Shown in pieces: positions 1 through 5,547 of a DNA stretch of 6,035 nucleotides (positions are counted from its first letter, which is position 1; every line of letters begins with the position of its first letter). The notes under the pieces were generated by a model. That model was not told where the DNA came from. It made no database searches and saw only the letters and a program-made list of their open reading frames with translations. Both the position numbers and the translations under genes were made by a program. Source of the DNA: Clostridiales bacterium UBA1777 (GTDB lineage Bacteria; Bacillota; Clostridia; Oscillospirales; Oscillospiraceae); NCBI GenBank assembly GCA_002315275.1, contig DCGN01000150.1:1-6035 (forward strand), written 5' to 3'.

Positions 1-58
1 TTAAGGAGAAAGTAACACAGCATGAACCAGCTGTCAACCCCAAAATACAAATTACAAG

Positions 59-81
59 CGGTTTGTGTTATTGACAAACCG
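59..81. promoter_or_regulatory. Palindromic operator candidate over the aminotransferase-operon -35 box
   Basis: Perfect inverted repeat: CGGTTTGT at 59-66 and ACAAACCG at 74-81, separated by a 7-nt spacer (67-73). The right arm shares bases with the -35 hexamer TTGACA (71-76), so a bound dimer would block RNA polymerase. The operon ends in a TetR-family gene, and such regulators usually bind palindromes of this size in their own promoters. The repeat is seen directly; assignment to that regulator is inference. Confidence 0.6.
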
Positions 82-100
82 GGAGAAAATGTTGTATATT
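71..100 (+). promoter_or_regulatory. Sigma-70/SigA-type promoter of the aminotransferase-aldolase-TetR operon
   Basis: A consensus -35 hexamer TTGACA (71-76) is followed after 18 nt by the -10 hexamer TATATT (95-100). The expected transcription start is near 107, giving a leader of about 40 nt that carries a small hairpin and a strong ribosome binding site. The -35 box is embedded in the 59-81 palindrome, which suggests repression. Good hexamers with a slightly long spacer make this a likely strong but regulated promoter. Confidence 0.75.
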
Positions 101-112
101 AAAGCTAACAAC

Positions 113-128
113 GTGAACCGAAGTTCAC
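113..128 (+). promoter_or_regulatory. Perfect hairpin/palindrome in the 5' leader of the operon
   Basis: GTGAAC (113-118) and GTTCAC (123-128) are exact reverse complements around the 4-nt loop CGAA. The element lies just downstream of the predicted transcription start and 3 nt before the ribosome binding site (AAGGAGG, 132-138). It could be a second operator, acting as a roadblock, or an mRNA hairpin that affects stability or translation. The sequence does not distinguish these. Confidence 0.45.
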
Positions 129-131
129 AAG

Positions 132-138
132 AAGGAGG
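132..138 (+). promoter_or_regulatory. Strong ribosome binding site of the aminotransferase gene
   Basis: AAGGAGG matches the anti-Shine-Dalgarno complement and sits 8 nt before the ATG at 147. It settles that start and indicates high translation initiation. Confidence 0.85.
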
Positions 139-146
139 CAACATAA

Positions 147-1625
147 ATGGCATATAACGGATTTGCAATTGACGAGTATCTCGATGCCGAAAAAGTTACG
201 GAACAGCTGGACGAGCTGATAAAAAAGCCCATTTATTCCGTCAAGCCTAAGGCCTTGAAGAACTACTGCGAAAAATACTTTGACGCCAAGTGCGCAAAGT
301 CCAAAGAGATGATATCCGAAGCAAAGCAGGTCATCCCCGGCGGTGTACAGCACAACCTCGCTTTCAACTATCCGTTCCCGATAGTCATTACCAAGGCAGA
401 GGGCAACAAGCTCTATGACCTTGACGGCAACTGGTATTACGATCTGCTTCAGGCCGGCGGCCCGACGATTATCGGCAGCAACGACCCTGTTGTCCGCGAT
501 GCCGTTATCGATCTTTTGAATACCTGCGGCCCGTCCACCGGCCTTTTCCACGAGTATGAGTACAAGCTCGCAAAGAAGATCAGCGACTGCGTCCCGAGTG
601 TTGATAAGTTCCGTATGCTCGGCTCGGGCACCGAGGCCTGTATGTGCGCTCTGCGCGTTGCAAGGCTTAAGACCGGCAAGAAGAACGTTCTCAAGATGGG
701 CGGCGCTTACCACGGCTGGTCCGATCAGATGGCTTACGGTATGCGTATCCCCGGCACGAAGGGGCTTCAGAGCCCGGGCGTTCCGAGCTTCGTTTTCAAG
801 CATACGGATGAGTTCTTCCCCAACGATCTCGAGGATCTCGAGAAGAAGCTCAAGCGCAACGAGTTTATCGGCGGTACTGCCGCTGTTTATATCGAGCCAA
901 TCGGCCCCGAGAGCGGCACACGCCCCGTTTCCAAGGAATTTGTCAAGGGCTGTGAGTTCCTTGCCCATAAATACGGCGCGCTTTTCGTATGCGATGAGGT
1001 CGTATCCGGTTTCCGTATCGGCCTGAGCGGCGCACAGGGCTATTTCGGCGTTGACCCCGATCTTACCATCTTCGGCAAGATCATCGCGGGCGGCTATCCC
1101 GGCGCGGGCGGTGTCGGCGGTCATGACGATTGCATGGCATATCTCGGCGCGGGCCTCGATGCAGGCGGCAAGAAGGTCACCAAGGCAATGTGCGGCGGTA
1201 CCATGGCGGCAACGCCCATTTCCTGCGTGGCGGGCTACACCGTTATCAGCGAGATCGAAAAGCGCAACGCCTGCGAGGTAGCCGGCCGTATGGGCGACAG
1301 ACTTACGAAGGGCCTGCAGGAGCTTATAAAGAAGTACAATCTCCCGTTTGTCGCATTCAACACAGGCTCCGTATGCCATCTTGACAGCGTCGGCACGATG
1401 CACTTCAAGATCGACTGGAACAAGCCGTGGACTATTCCCGGCGTTCTGTCCGAAACGAGCAAGCGCAAGGCTGAGATGCAGCACATGGGCGCGGCCTACA
1501 TGGCAGAGGGCGTTATCACTCTCGCAGGCTCCCGTCTTTACACGAGCGCCGCATACACCGAAGCCGATATAGACGATGTTCTCCGCCGCTTTGAGAACGT
1601 GTTCGCCAACTGCGGAAAGCTTTGA
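147..1625 (+). CDS. Class III PLP-dependent aminotransferase, glutamate-1-semialdehyde aminomutase-like
   Basis: A cytosolic fold-type I PLP enzyme of 492 aa that should move an amino group to or from an aldehyde or ketone. Visible signatures are SGTEA (160-164), where the cofactor phosphate binds; GGAYHGW (185-191); the DEV motif with Asp283, expected to contact the pyridine nitrogen; GAQGYFGVDPDLTIFGK (295-311) with Lys311 as the predicted Schiff-base lysine; and GGTMAATP (350-357). These align best with HemL-type aminomutases. It differs from a usual HemL of about 430 aa by an N-terminal extension of roughly 60 residues before the QVIPGGV segment (61-67), and by YPGAGGVGG where HemL typically has a GGMPVGAFGG-like loop. 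No other heme gene is nearby, and an aldolase and regulator follow, so a separate carbonyl or amino-compound pathway is more likely than tetrapyrrole synthesis. Codons are strongly biased (AAC over AAT; no TTA, CTA or TCA), as in highly expressed genes. The family is clear; the substrate is unknown. Confidence 0.92.
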   Translation: MAYNGFAIDEYLDAEKVTEQLDELIKKPIYSVKPKALKNYCEKYFDAKCAKSKEMISEAKQVIPGGVQHNLAFNYPFPIVITKAEGNKLYDLDGNWYYDLLQAGGPTIIGSNDPVVRDAVIDLLNTCGPSTGLFHEYEYKLAKKISDCVPSVDKFRMLGSGTEACMCALRVARLKTGKKNVLKMGGAYHGWSDQMAYGMRIPGTKGLQSPGVPSFVFKHTDEFFPNDLEDLEKKLKRNEFIGGTAAVYIEPIGPESGTRPVSKEFVKGCEFLAHKYGALFVCDEVVSGFRIGLSGAQGYFGVDPDLTIFGKIIAGGYPGAGGVGGHDDCMAYLGAGLDAGGKKVTKAMCGGTMAATPISCVAGYTVISEIEKRNACEVAGRMGDRLTKGLQELIKKYNLPFVAFNTGSVCHLDSVGTMHFKIDWNKPWTIPGVLSETSKRKAEMQHMGAAYMAEGVITLAGSRLYTSAAYTEADIDDVLRRFENVFANCGKL

Positions 1626-1629
1626 GATC

Positions 1630-2586
1630 ATGAGATATACTGAAAATGAAGCGAGAGAGCTCGTTATAAGTGCCTGCCGCATCCTCGTTGAAAAAAAGCT
1701 GATTGCCCGCACGTGGGGCAATGTCAGCGCAAGAATAAGCGATGATGAGTTCGTTATTACGCCGAGCGGCCGTTCGTACGATAGGCTTACTCCGTCCGAC
1801 CTTGTGCGCGTCAGAACGGAAGACCTGAGCTATGAGGGCGATGTAAAGCCGAGCAGCGAGAAGGGTATCCATGCCTCCGTTTACGCGCTTCGCGATGAGG
1901 TCAACTTTGTTATCCATACGCATCAGTTCTACGCCTCCGTTATCAGCGCGCAGGAGAGTGACACGGAGTTTGCGCCATGCGCAGGCTACGGTCTTCCGGG
2001 TACAAAGACCTTGAGACAGGCCGTTGAGGCGACCGTCGCGGCCTATCCTGAGTTCAATGCGTTTCTTATGGCGCGTCACGGTGCTCTTTGCATAGGCACG
2101 GATATGGATTCGGCCTTTAAGCAGGCGGATATCCTCGAGGCAAACAGCAAGGCCGAGTTTGAAAGAAACGTTGAGTTCACCAAGGCTTATCCGTCTTCGG
2201 CCTCGCGCTTCGGCCTTGAGAGAGTATATCCGGTTGCCGTTCGCAATGACGATGATTTTGTCATGGCTGTCAGCACATGGGGGAAGGCTCTGCCCGCGTA
2301 TCTGGACGATTTTGCCCAGCTCATAGGGCCGGAGGCAAGGTGCGTCATGGCGAGTGCCGCCGCGGCGAAGCGCGCTTTAAAGGGCAGAAATGCCGTTCTT
2401 CTGACAAATGAGGGCGCGATCTGCGTTGCCGGCTCAGAGGACGATGCAGAGGCTGTATCTATGATCCTTGAGAAGAATGCCGCCGCAGCGCTGTACGTTT
2501 ACAAGGCAAAGCCTCTCGGAACGATAGATGCAAATCTTCAGCGGTTAATCTATCTCAAGAAATACTCTCGTCTTAAGGATAAGTGA
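1630..2586 (+). CDS. Class II aldolase/adducin-family protein with degenerate second aldolase-like half
   Basis: A predicted 318-aa metal-dependent enzyme of the family that includes fuculose-1-phosphate aldolase and related epimerases and decarboxylases. The N-terminal domain (about 1-200) has TWGNVSAR (28-35) and ITPSG (43-47) for phosphate or substrate binding, Glu77 in the position of the catalytic acid/base, and the three zinc ligands His96 and His98 (HTH) and His150 (ARHG). A Glu rather than Asp at 77 favours aldolase over epimerase chemistry. Residues about 205-318 resemble the C-terminal part of a second copy: VLLTNEGAICVAG (256-268) mirrors FLMARHGALCIG (145-156) but has Glu261 in place of the zinc-binding His. 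Usual single-domain members are 200-230 aa. The ATG at 1630 is preferred because it lies 4 nt after the aminotransferase stop; the upstream in-frame ATG at 1576 would overlap that gene by 50 nt. The ribosome binding site (GGAAAG, 1614-1619) is weak, so translational coupling is likely. The reaction is not identifiable. Confidence 0.88.
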   Translation: MRYTENEARELVISACRILVEKKLIARTWGNVSARISDDEFVITPSGRSYDRLTPSDLVRVRTEDLSYEGDVKPSSEKGIHASVYALRDEVNFVIHTHQFYASVISAQESDTEFAPCAGYGLPGTKTLRQAVEATVAAYPEFNAFLMARHGALCIGTDMDSAFKQADILEANSKAEFERNVEFTKAYPSSASRFGLERVYPVAVRNDDDFVMAVSTWGKALPAYLDDFAQLIGPEARCVMASAAAAKRALKGRNAVLLTNEGAICVAGSEDDAEAVSMILEKNAAAALYVYKAKPLGTIDANLQRLIYLKKYSRLKDK

Positions 2587-2587
2587 T

Positions 2588-3232
2588 ATGCTCAAAAAGC
2601 TGTCTGAAGAAAAACTGCAGGAAATTCTTGACTGCGCGATCCATGAGTTCGCGGATAAGGGCTTCAAGGACGCGAGCATGAGCGGGATAGCCGCCGCGGC
2701 AGATATCAGCGTGGGCGTGCTTTATAAGTACTACCCCGATAAAAACGGCCTTTTTCTCAGCTGCGTAAGATACTCGATGCATGAGCTTGAGCTGTTTATA
2801 TCCGATATGGTCTCAAAGGAGGACAAGCCTCTTAATTACGCAAAGAAGCTTGTTCATGCCGCTCAACAGCTGTCCCGCAAGCACGGAGATTATGTCCGCC
2901 TGTACCACGTTATAACCTGCACGAGAGACTATGCCGTTGAAATGGCAAACGAAATAGAGAGCTACACCTCGGGAGTGTACATTGATTTTCTTACGAAGGC
3001 ACAGCAGGCGGGCGCAATAAGAAGCGATATCGATCCGCGCATGTTCGCGCTTTTCTTCGATAACCTTCTTATGATGACGCAGTTTTCATATGCCTGCCCG
3101 TACTATTCAGAGCGCTTTAAGATCTACGCGGGGAAGAGCGGGCATGATACGGACGAATTCGTTGCAGATCAGCTCGTCAAATTCCTCGAGTCCGCATTTA
3201 CGCTCGAGCAGAATGATATAAAGCATAATTAA
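2588..3232 (+). CDS. TetR/AcrR-family transcriptional regulator
   Basis: A 214-aa regulator expected to bind DNA as a dimer and release it on ligand binding. The N-terminal helix-turn-helix is typical of the family: ILDCAIHEFADKGF (13-26), then the recognition region SMSGIAAAADISVGVLYKYYPDKNGLF spanning about 30-56, with the characteristic LYKYYPDK. The rest (about 60-214) is a helical ligand-binding domain without recognisable specificity; it contains aromatic and methionine-rich stretches (LLMMTQFSYACPYY, 160-173). The start lies 1 nt after the aldolase stop, with AAGGA at 2575-2579 8 nt upstream, so it is the third gene of the operon. Its most likely target is the palindrome at 59-81 or the one at 113-128, giving feedback control by a substrate or product of the two enzymes. 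That link is inferred from position, not shown. Confidence 0.9.
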   Translation: MLKKLSEEKLQEILDCAIHEFADKGFKDASMSGIAAAADISVGVLYKYYPDKNGLFLSCVRYSMHELELFISDMVSKEDKPLNYAKKLVHAAQQLSRKHGDYVRLYHVITCTRDYAVEMANEIESYTSGVYIDFLTKAQQAGAIRSDIDPRMFALFFDNLLMMTQFSYACPYYSERFKIYAGKSGHDTDEFVADQLVKFLESAFTLEQNDIKHN

Positions 3233-3234
3233 AA

Positions 3235-3268
3235 TAAACCCCTTGGACCTCGTGATCCAAGGGGTTTA
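3235..3268. terminator. Bidirectional intrinsic terminator between the TetR gene and lplA
   Basis: A perfect 12-bp inverted repeat (3236-3247 with 3256-3267; arms AAACCCCTTGGA and TCCAAGGGGTTT), extended by one T-A pair, with an 8-nt loop. It lies 2 nt after the TetR stop and 4 nt before the lplA stop, so it can end both convergent transcripts. The U-rich tail is better for the leftward transcript (TTTATTTTAATT read on the - strand) than for the rightward one (TTTAACG). Confidence 0.88.
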
Positions 3269-3272
3269 ACGT

Positions 3273-4271
3273 TCACTTCTCCGAAACGGGAAATATCGTG
3301 TCAACGATCTCATCAAGCGTTATTCCGCCGAATACAGAGGGAATATCAACTTTTTCGAGAGCCGACAGGACGGCTGCTCTTTCGAGCTTGACTCCGCAAA
3401 GCGACTTGGCGGCATCGGCGGAATCGGTAACGGCCATGAAATCACCGGAAAATGCCGCATCGGATATAACGTTGTTGACCGTGTTGAGCTTGACCTCTAA
3501 AAGGCCGCCGGCATATCTCACCTTGTTGCTGAAGGAGAAATTCGGATTTTTCCCGTACGTCCAGTCCCATGTGCGGTACTTTTCATCGGCGTTTTTGCTT
3601 ATCTCGGCAAGCTCACAGTCTGTCAGCGTGCCGAGATAAGCACCGTCAACGCTCAGCTCATCGAGAAGTGCCTGCCAGAACTCGGCAAGCGTCATCTCAT
3701 AGGGAAGAAAATCCTTGATGTTGCCTACGCGGCTTCTGACGGATTTCGCGCTTTTCGACTGAAACTTCGTCGGGTCGACGTTCAGCGCCCCGGCGATCAT
3801 CTCCGCATTTGACTCGAATAGGAGAGTGCCGTGATGCAGGATGCGGCTGCCGAAAACGCGCTGCGCAACGCCGGATACCTTTTTGCCGTCAATTGAGATA
3901 TCGTTTCTCCCGCCGAGAACGGCGTTCAGACCGAGATTTGAAAGCGCTCTCAGAACCGGACATGAAAACTCCTTTATGCTCAGCTTTTCTTTATCGCCGA
4001 CATCGGTTATAAACGAATAGTTCAGGTTGCCGAGGTCATGATAAACCGCTCCTCCTCCGGTGGTGCGTCGGACGACCGTAATATCATGCTCCTTTACGAA
4101 TGCGGCGTTTATCTCCTCGGCCGTATTCTGGTTGAGGCCGATGACGATTGTGTTGGCATTCTGCCAAAGCATCAGCCAGTTACCCTCGGTTTTGTTTTTG
4201 AGGATATATTCTTCAAATGCGAGATTGTAGCACGGGTCAGTGCTGTTGGTTTCGATGTATGTAAGCGGCAT
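3273..4271 (-). CDS. lplA: Lipoate-protein ligase A
   Basis: A 332-aa enzyme that activates free lipoate with ATP and attaches it to the lysine of lipoyl domains, such as glycine cleavage H protein or 2-oxoacid dehydrogenase E2. The catalytic domain shows RRTTGGGAVYHD (68-79), GRNDI (121-125), GKKVSG (129-134, with Lys131 aligning to the catalytic lysine of known LplA enzymes) and HHGTLLF (146-152). The C-terminal part has TWDWTYGKNPNFS (234-246), followed by the small accessory domain (about 250-332) found in full-length, two-domain ligases that perform both half-reactions. The start ATG is 2 nt after the dut stop, with GGGAG (plus-strand 4278-4282) as ribosome binding site. It is second in the dut-lplA operon and ends at the shared terminator. 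Its presence suggests lipoate scavenging. A true ligase is much more likely than an octanoyl transferase, given the C-terminal domain. Confidence 0.95.
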   Translation of the reverse strand: MPLTYIETNSTDPCYNLAFEEYILKNKTEGNWLMLWQNANTIVIGLNQNTAEEINAAFVKEHDITVVRRTTGGGAVYHDLGNLNYSFITDVGDKEKLSIKEFSCPVLRALSNLGLNAVLGGRNDISIDGKKVSGVAQRVFGSRILHHGTLLFESNAEMIAGALNVDPTKFQSKSAKSVRSRVGNIKDFLPYEMTLAEFWQALLDELSVDGAYLGTLTDCELAEISKNADEKYRTWDWTYGKNPNFSFSNKVRYAGGLLEVKLNTVNNVISDAAFSGDFMAVTDSADAAKSLCGVKLERAAVLSALEKVDIPSVFGGITLDEIVDTIFPVSEK

Positions 4272-4273
4272 GT

Positions 4274-4708
4274 TTATCTCCCGGTTGAGCCGAAGCCGCC
4301 CGCTCCGCGTTCTGTTTCGTCAAGCTCCTCAACCTCTGTGAATTCGACGGAGAGGAAAGGCATAATTATAAGCTGAGCGATCCTGTCACCGGGACATATC
4401 TCGCGCTCGGCCTCGCTGTCATTGTGAATTGCGACGGTGTACTCTCCGCGGTAATCGCTGTCGCATATGCCGATGCAGTTTGCGGGGCGAAGCCCCTGCT
4501 TGGAGGCAAGACCGCTTCTCGCGACGACCGCGCCGAAATAACCCTCGGGAACTGCCATTGCAAGACCCGTTGGGATCATTTTTGTCTCATGCGGGGCGAT
4601 CCTAACGGCATTGTCGAGGCAGGCATAAAGGTCATACCCGGCGGCGGCTTTTGAGCCTCTGCGGGGAAGAACGGCATTTTCTCTGAGCTTCTTTATCTCT
4701 ATATTCAT
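4274..4708 (-). CDS. dut: Deoxyuridine 5'-triphosphate nucleotidohydrolase (dUTPase)
   Basis: A trimeric dUTPase of 144 aa, the usual length. It hydrolyses dUTP to dUMP and diphosphate, keeping uracil out of DNA and supplying dUMP for thymidylate synthesis. All five family motifs are present in order: AAGYDLYA (22-29), ARSGLASKQG (63-72), NCIGICDSDYRGEY (77-90, with Asp83 as the predicted water-activating residue), GDRIAQLII (107-115) and the glycine-rich C-terminal arm RGAGGFGSTG (134-143). The start is supported by GGAGG (plus-strand 4714-4718) 5 nt upstream. It is the first gene of the leftward operon and has its own promoter (4740-4768). The neighbours are housekeeping genes, so this is a chromosomal rather than a phage copy. 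Confidence 0.96.
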   Translation of the reverse strand: MNIEIKKLRENAVLPRRGSKAAAGYDLYACLDNAVRIAPHETKMIPTGLAMAVPEGYFGAVVARSGLASKQGLRPANCIGICDSDYRGEYTVAIHNDSEAEREICPGDRIAQLIIMPFLSVEFTEVEELDETERGAGGFGSTGR

Positions 4709-4739
4709 AAACGCCTCCGTCGAATCAGATAATAGACGC

Positions 4740-4768
4740 AGTATATCAAAAATCCTTGAGTCTGTCTA
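4740..4768 (-). promoter_or_regulatory. Sigma-70/SigA-type promoter of dut-lplA
   Basis: Read on the - strand, the -35 hexamer is TAGACA (4763-4768) and the -10 hexamer is TATACT (4740-4745), separated by 17 nt. The -10 is preceded by TGA, giving an extended TGn element. The predicted start is near 4733, about 25 nt before the dut ATG. The -35 box directly abuts the left arm of the 4769-4797 palindrome. Confidence 0.8.
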
Positions 4769-4797
4769 CCCGATATGTATTGATTATTTATATCGGG
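4769..4797. promoter_or_regulatory. Spaced palindrome shared by two divergent promoters
   Basis: CCCGATAT (4769-4776) and ATATCGGG (4790-4797) form a perfect inverted repeat with a 13-nt spacer, and the arm centres are 21 bp apart, about two helical turns. It encloses the -35 box of the rightward promoter (4780-4785) and touches the -35 box of the dut promoter. This is the layout expected of an operator for a dimeric regulator. The binding protein is unknown. Confidence 0.55.
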
Positions 4798-4808
4798 AAA
4801 ACTATAAT
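4780..4808 (+). promoter_or_regulatory. Sigma-70/SigA-type promoter of the protease-GtrA operon
   Basis: TTGATT (4780-4785) and a perfect TATAAT (4803-4808) are separated by 17 nt. The predicted start is near 4815, only about 15 nt before the TTG start codon, so the mRNA would begin at about the ribosome binding site. The -35 box lies inside the palindrome 4769-4797. Confidence 0.82.
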
Positions 4809-4814
4809 TAAGCC

Positions 4815-4826
4815 AAAGGCGGTGAT
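4815..4826 (+). promoter_or_regulatory. Ribosome binding site that fixes the TTG start of the protease gene
   Basis: AAAGGCGGTGAT differs by one base from the full 16S-complementary AAAGGAGGTGAT. Its GGCGG core lies 7 nt before the TTG at 4830, and no ATG or GTG offers a better-placed start. Confidence 0.8.
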
Positions 4827-4829
4827 AAT

Positions 4830-5537
4830 TTGAATATAATATATGCAAGCCCGGAGCTAATAGCGGCAGCTGTTATTCCGGCCATAGTCCTGCTCGTATA
4901 TGTAAACAGGGCAGACAGACTTGAAAAAGAGCCGACAGGTCTTATTTTATCGCTCGTCTTTCGAGGAATAATCGCAACAGCGCTTGCGCTTTACGCGGAG
5001 AGGCTCGGCTCGGCGGTTCTTGATTCGTTTTTCGAAGAGGGAACGGTCAAATATAACGTTCTAATGTACTTCCTTGTGGTAGGATGCTCGGAGGAAGGCG
5101 CCAAGTACATTCTTATGCGAAGGCGAACGTGGAATTCGCCTGAGTTCAACTGTCAGTTTGATGCGGTGGTGTATGCCGTTTGCGTTTCCCTCGGCTTTGC
5201 GCTGTGGGAGAACATCTCGTATTCGATCATGTACGGCTTCGGCACGGCACTCGTCAGAGCGATCACGGCCGTACCCGGACACGCGTGCTTCGGTGTGTTC
5301 ATGGGCGCGTTCTACGGCTATGCAAAGCGTTATGAGAGATACGGCCGCTATGGCGCGAGCAAACGCTGCAGAAGGCTTGCCTTTATCGTGCCCACACTTA
5401 TTCACGGCACTTACGATTTTATTGCGTCGCTTGAGGCTGACGGGGCGGAGTGGATCTTTATTATATTCATAGCGGTACTGTTCGTGATATCCGTCAGAAC
5501 CGTGAAAAAGCTTTCAAAAGAGGACAACTATATCTGA
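4830..5537 (+). CDS. PrsW-family intramembrane metalloprotease
   Basis: A 235-aa polytopic membrane protein of the PrsW family (CPBP-like superfamily). Bacillus PrsW makes the first cut in an anti-sigma factor in response to envelope stress. The family's three signatures are present: EExxK as EEGAK (88-92), FxxxE as FALWEN (123-128) following FDAVVYA (110-116), and HxxxD as HGTYD (192-196), plus a further histidine in VPGHACFG (148-155). Hydrophobic segments lie at about 8-25, 37-57, 76-95, 110-136, 148-164, 183-200 and 207-223, with a basic loop at 166-182. The TTG start is chosen for its near-perfect ribosome binding site. No sigma or anti-sigma factor is visible in the window, so the substrate is unknown. 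The downstream GtrA-like gene 10 nt later is probably co-transcribed. The symbol prsW is not assigned because substrate orthology cannot be judged. Confidence 0.9.
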   Translation: MNIIYASPELIAAAVIPAIVLLVYVNRADRLEKEPTGLILSLVFRGIIATALALYAERLGSAVLDSFFEEGTVKYNVLMYFLVVGCSEEGAKYILMRRRTWNSPEFNCQFDAVVYAVCVSLGFALWENISYSIMYGFGTALVRAITAVPGHACFGVFMGAFYGYAKRYERYGRYGASKRCRRLAFIVPTLIHGTYDFIASLEADGAEWIFIIFIAVLFVISVRTVKKLSKEDNYI

Positions 5538-5547
5538 AAGGCATAAA

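Noticed and set aside
3..74. Possible 3' end of an upstream gene, open from the window edge to a TGA at 72-74
   Set aside because: Only 23 codons are visible, without recognisable protein character, and the frame crosses the operator palindrome. It is indistinguishable from chance.
22..102. A 26-codon frame starting with ATG at 22, preceded by AAGGAGA at 3-9
   Set aside because: The ribosome binding site is about 12 nt away, too far to be convincing. The frame runs through the palindrome and -35 box and its stop overlaps the -10 box. A leader peptide cannot be excluded but has no positive support.
147..1625. Assigning the symbol hemL and a heme-biosynthesis role
   Set aside because: The similarity is real, but the N-terminal extension, the altered loop after Lys311 and the aldolase/TetR context argue against the canonical role.
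1576..1632. Upstream ATG at 1576 as the start of the aldolase gene
   Set aside because: It would overlap the aminotransferase by 50 nt and add 18 residues not expected in the family. The ATG at 1630 begins directly with a typical aldolase N-terminus.
105..1721. A 538-codon open frame on the - strand opposite the aminotransferase gene
   Set aside because: It is codon-aligned with the real gene and stays open only because that gene lacks TTA, CTA and TCA codons. The translation is low-complexity Ala/Leu/Val-rich without family motifs, whereas the + strand encodes clear aminotransferase motifs.
4274..4708. dUTPase as a prophage marker
   Set aside because: It forms a tight operon with lplA, has a housekeeping promoter, and no phage genes, integrase or attachment site are present.
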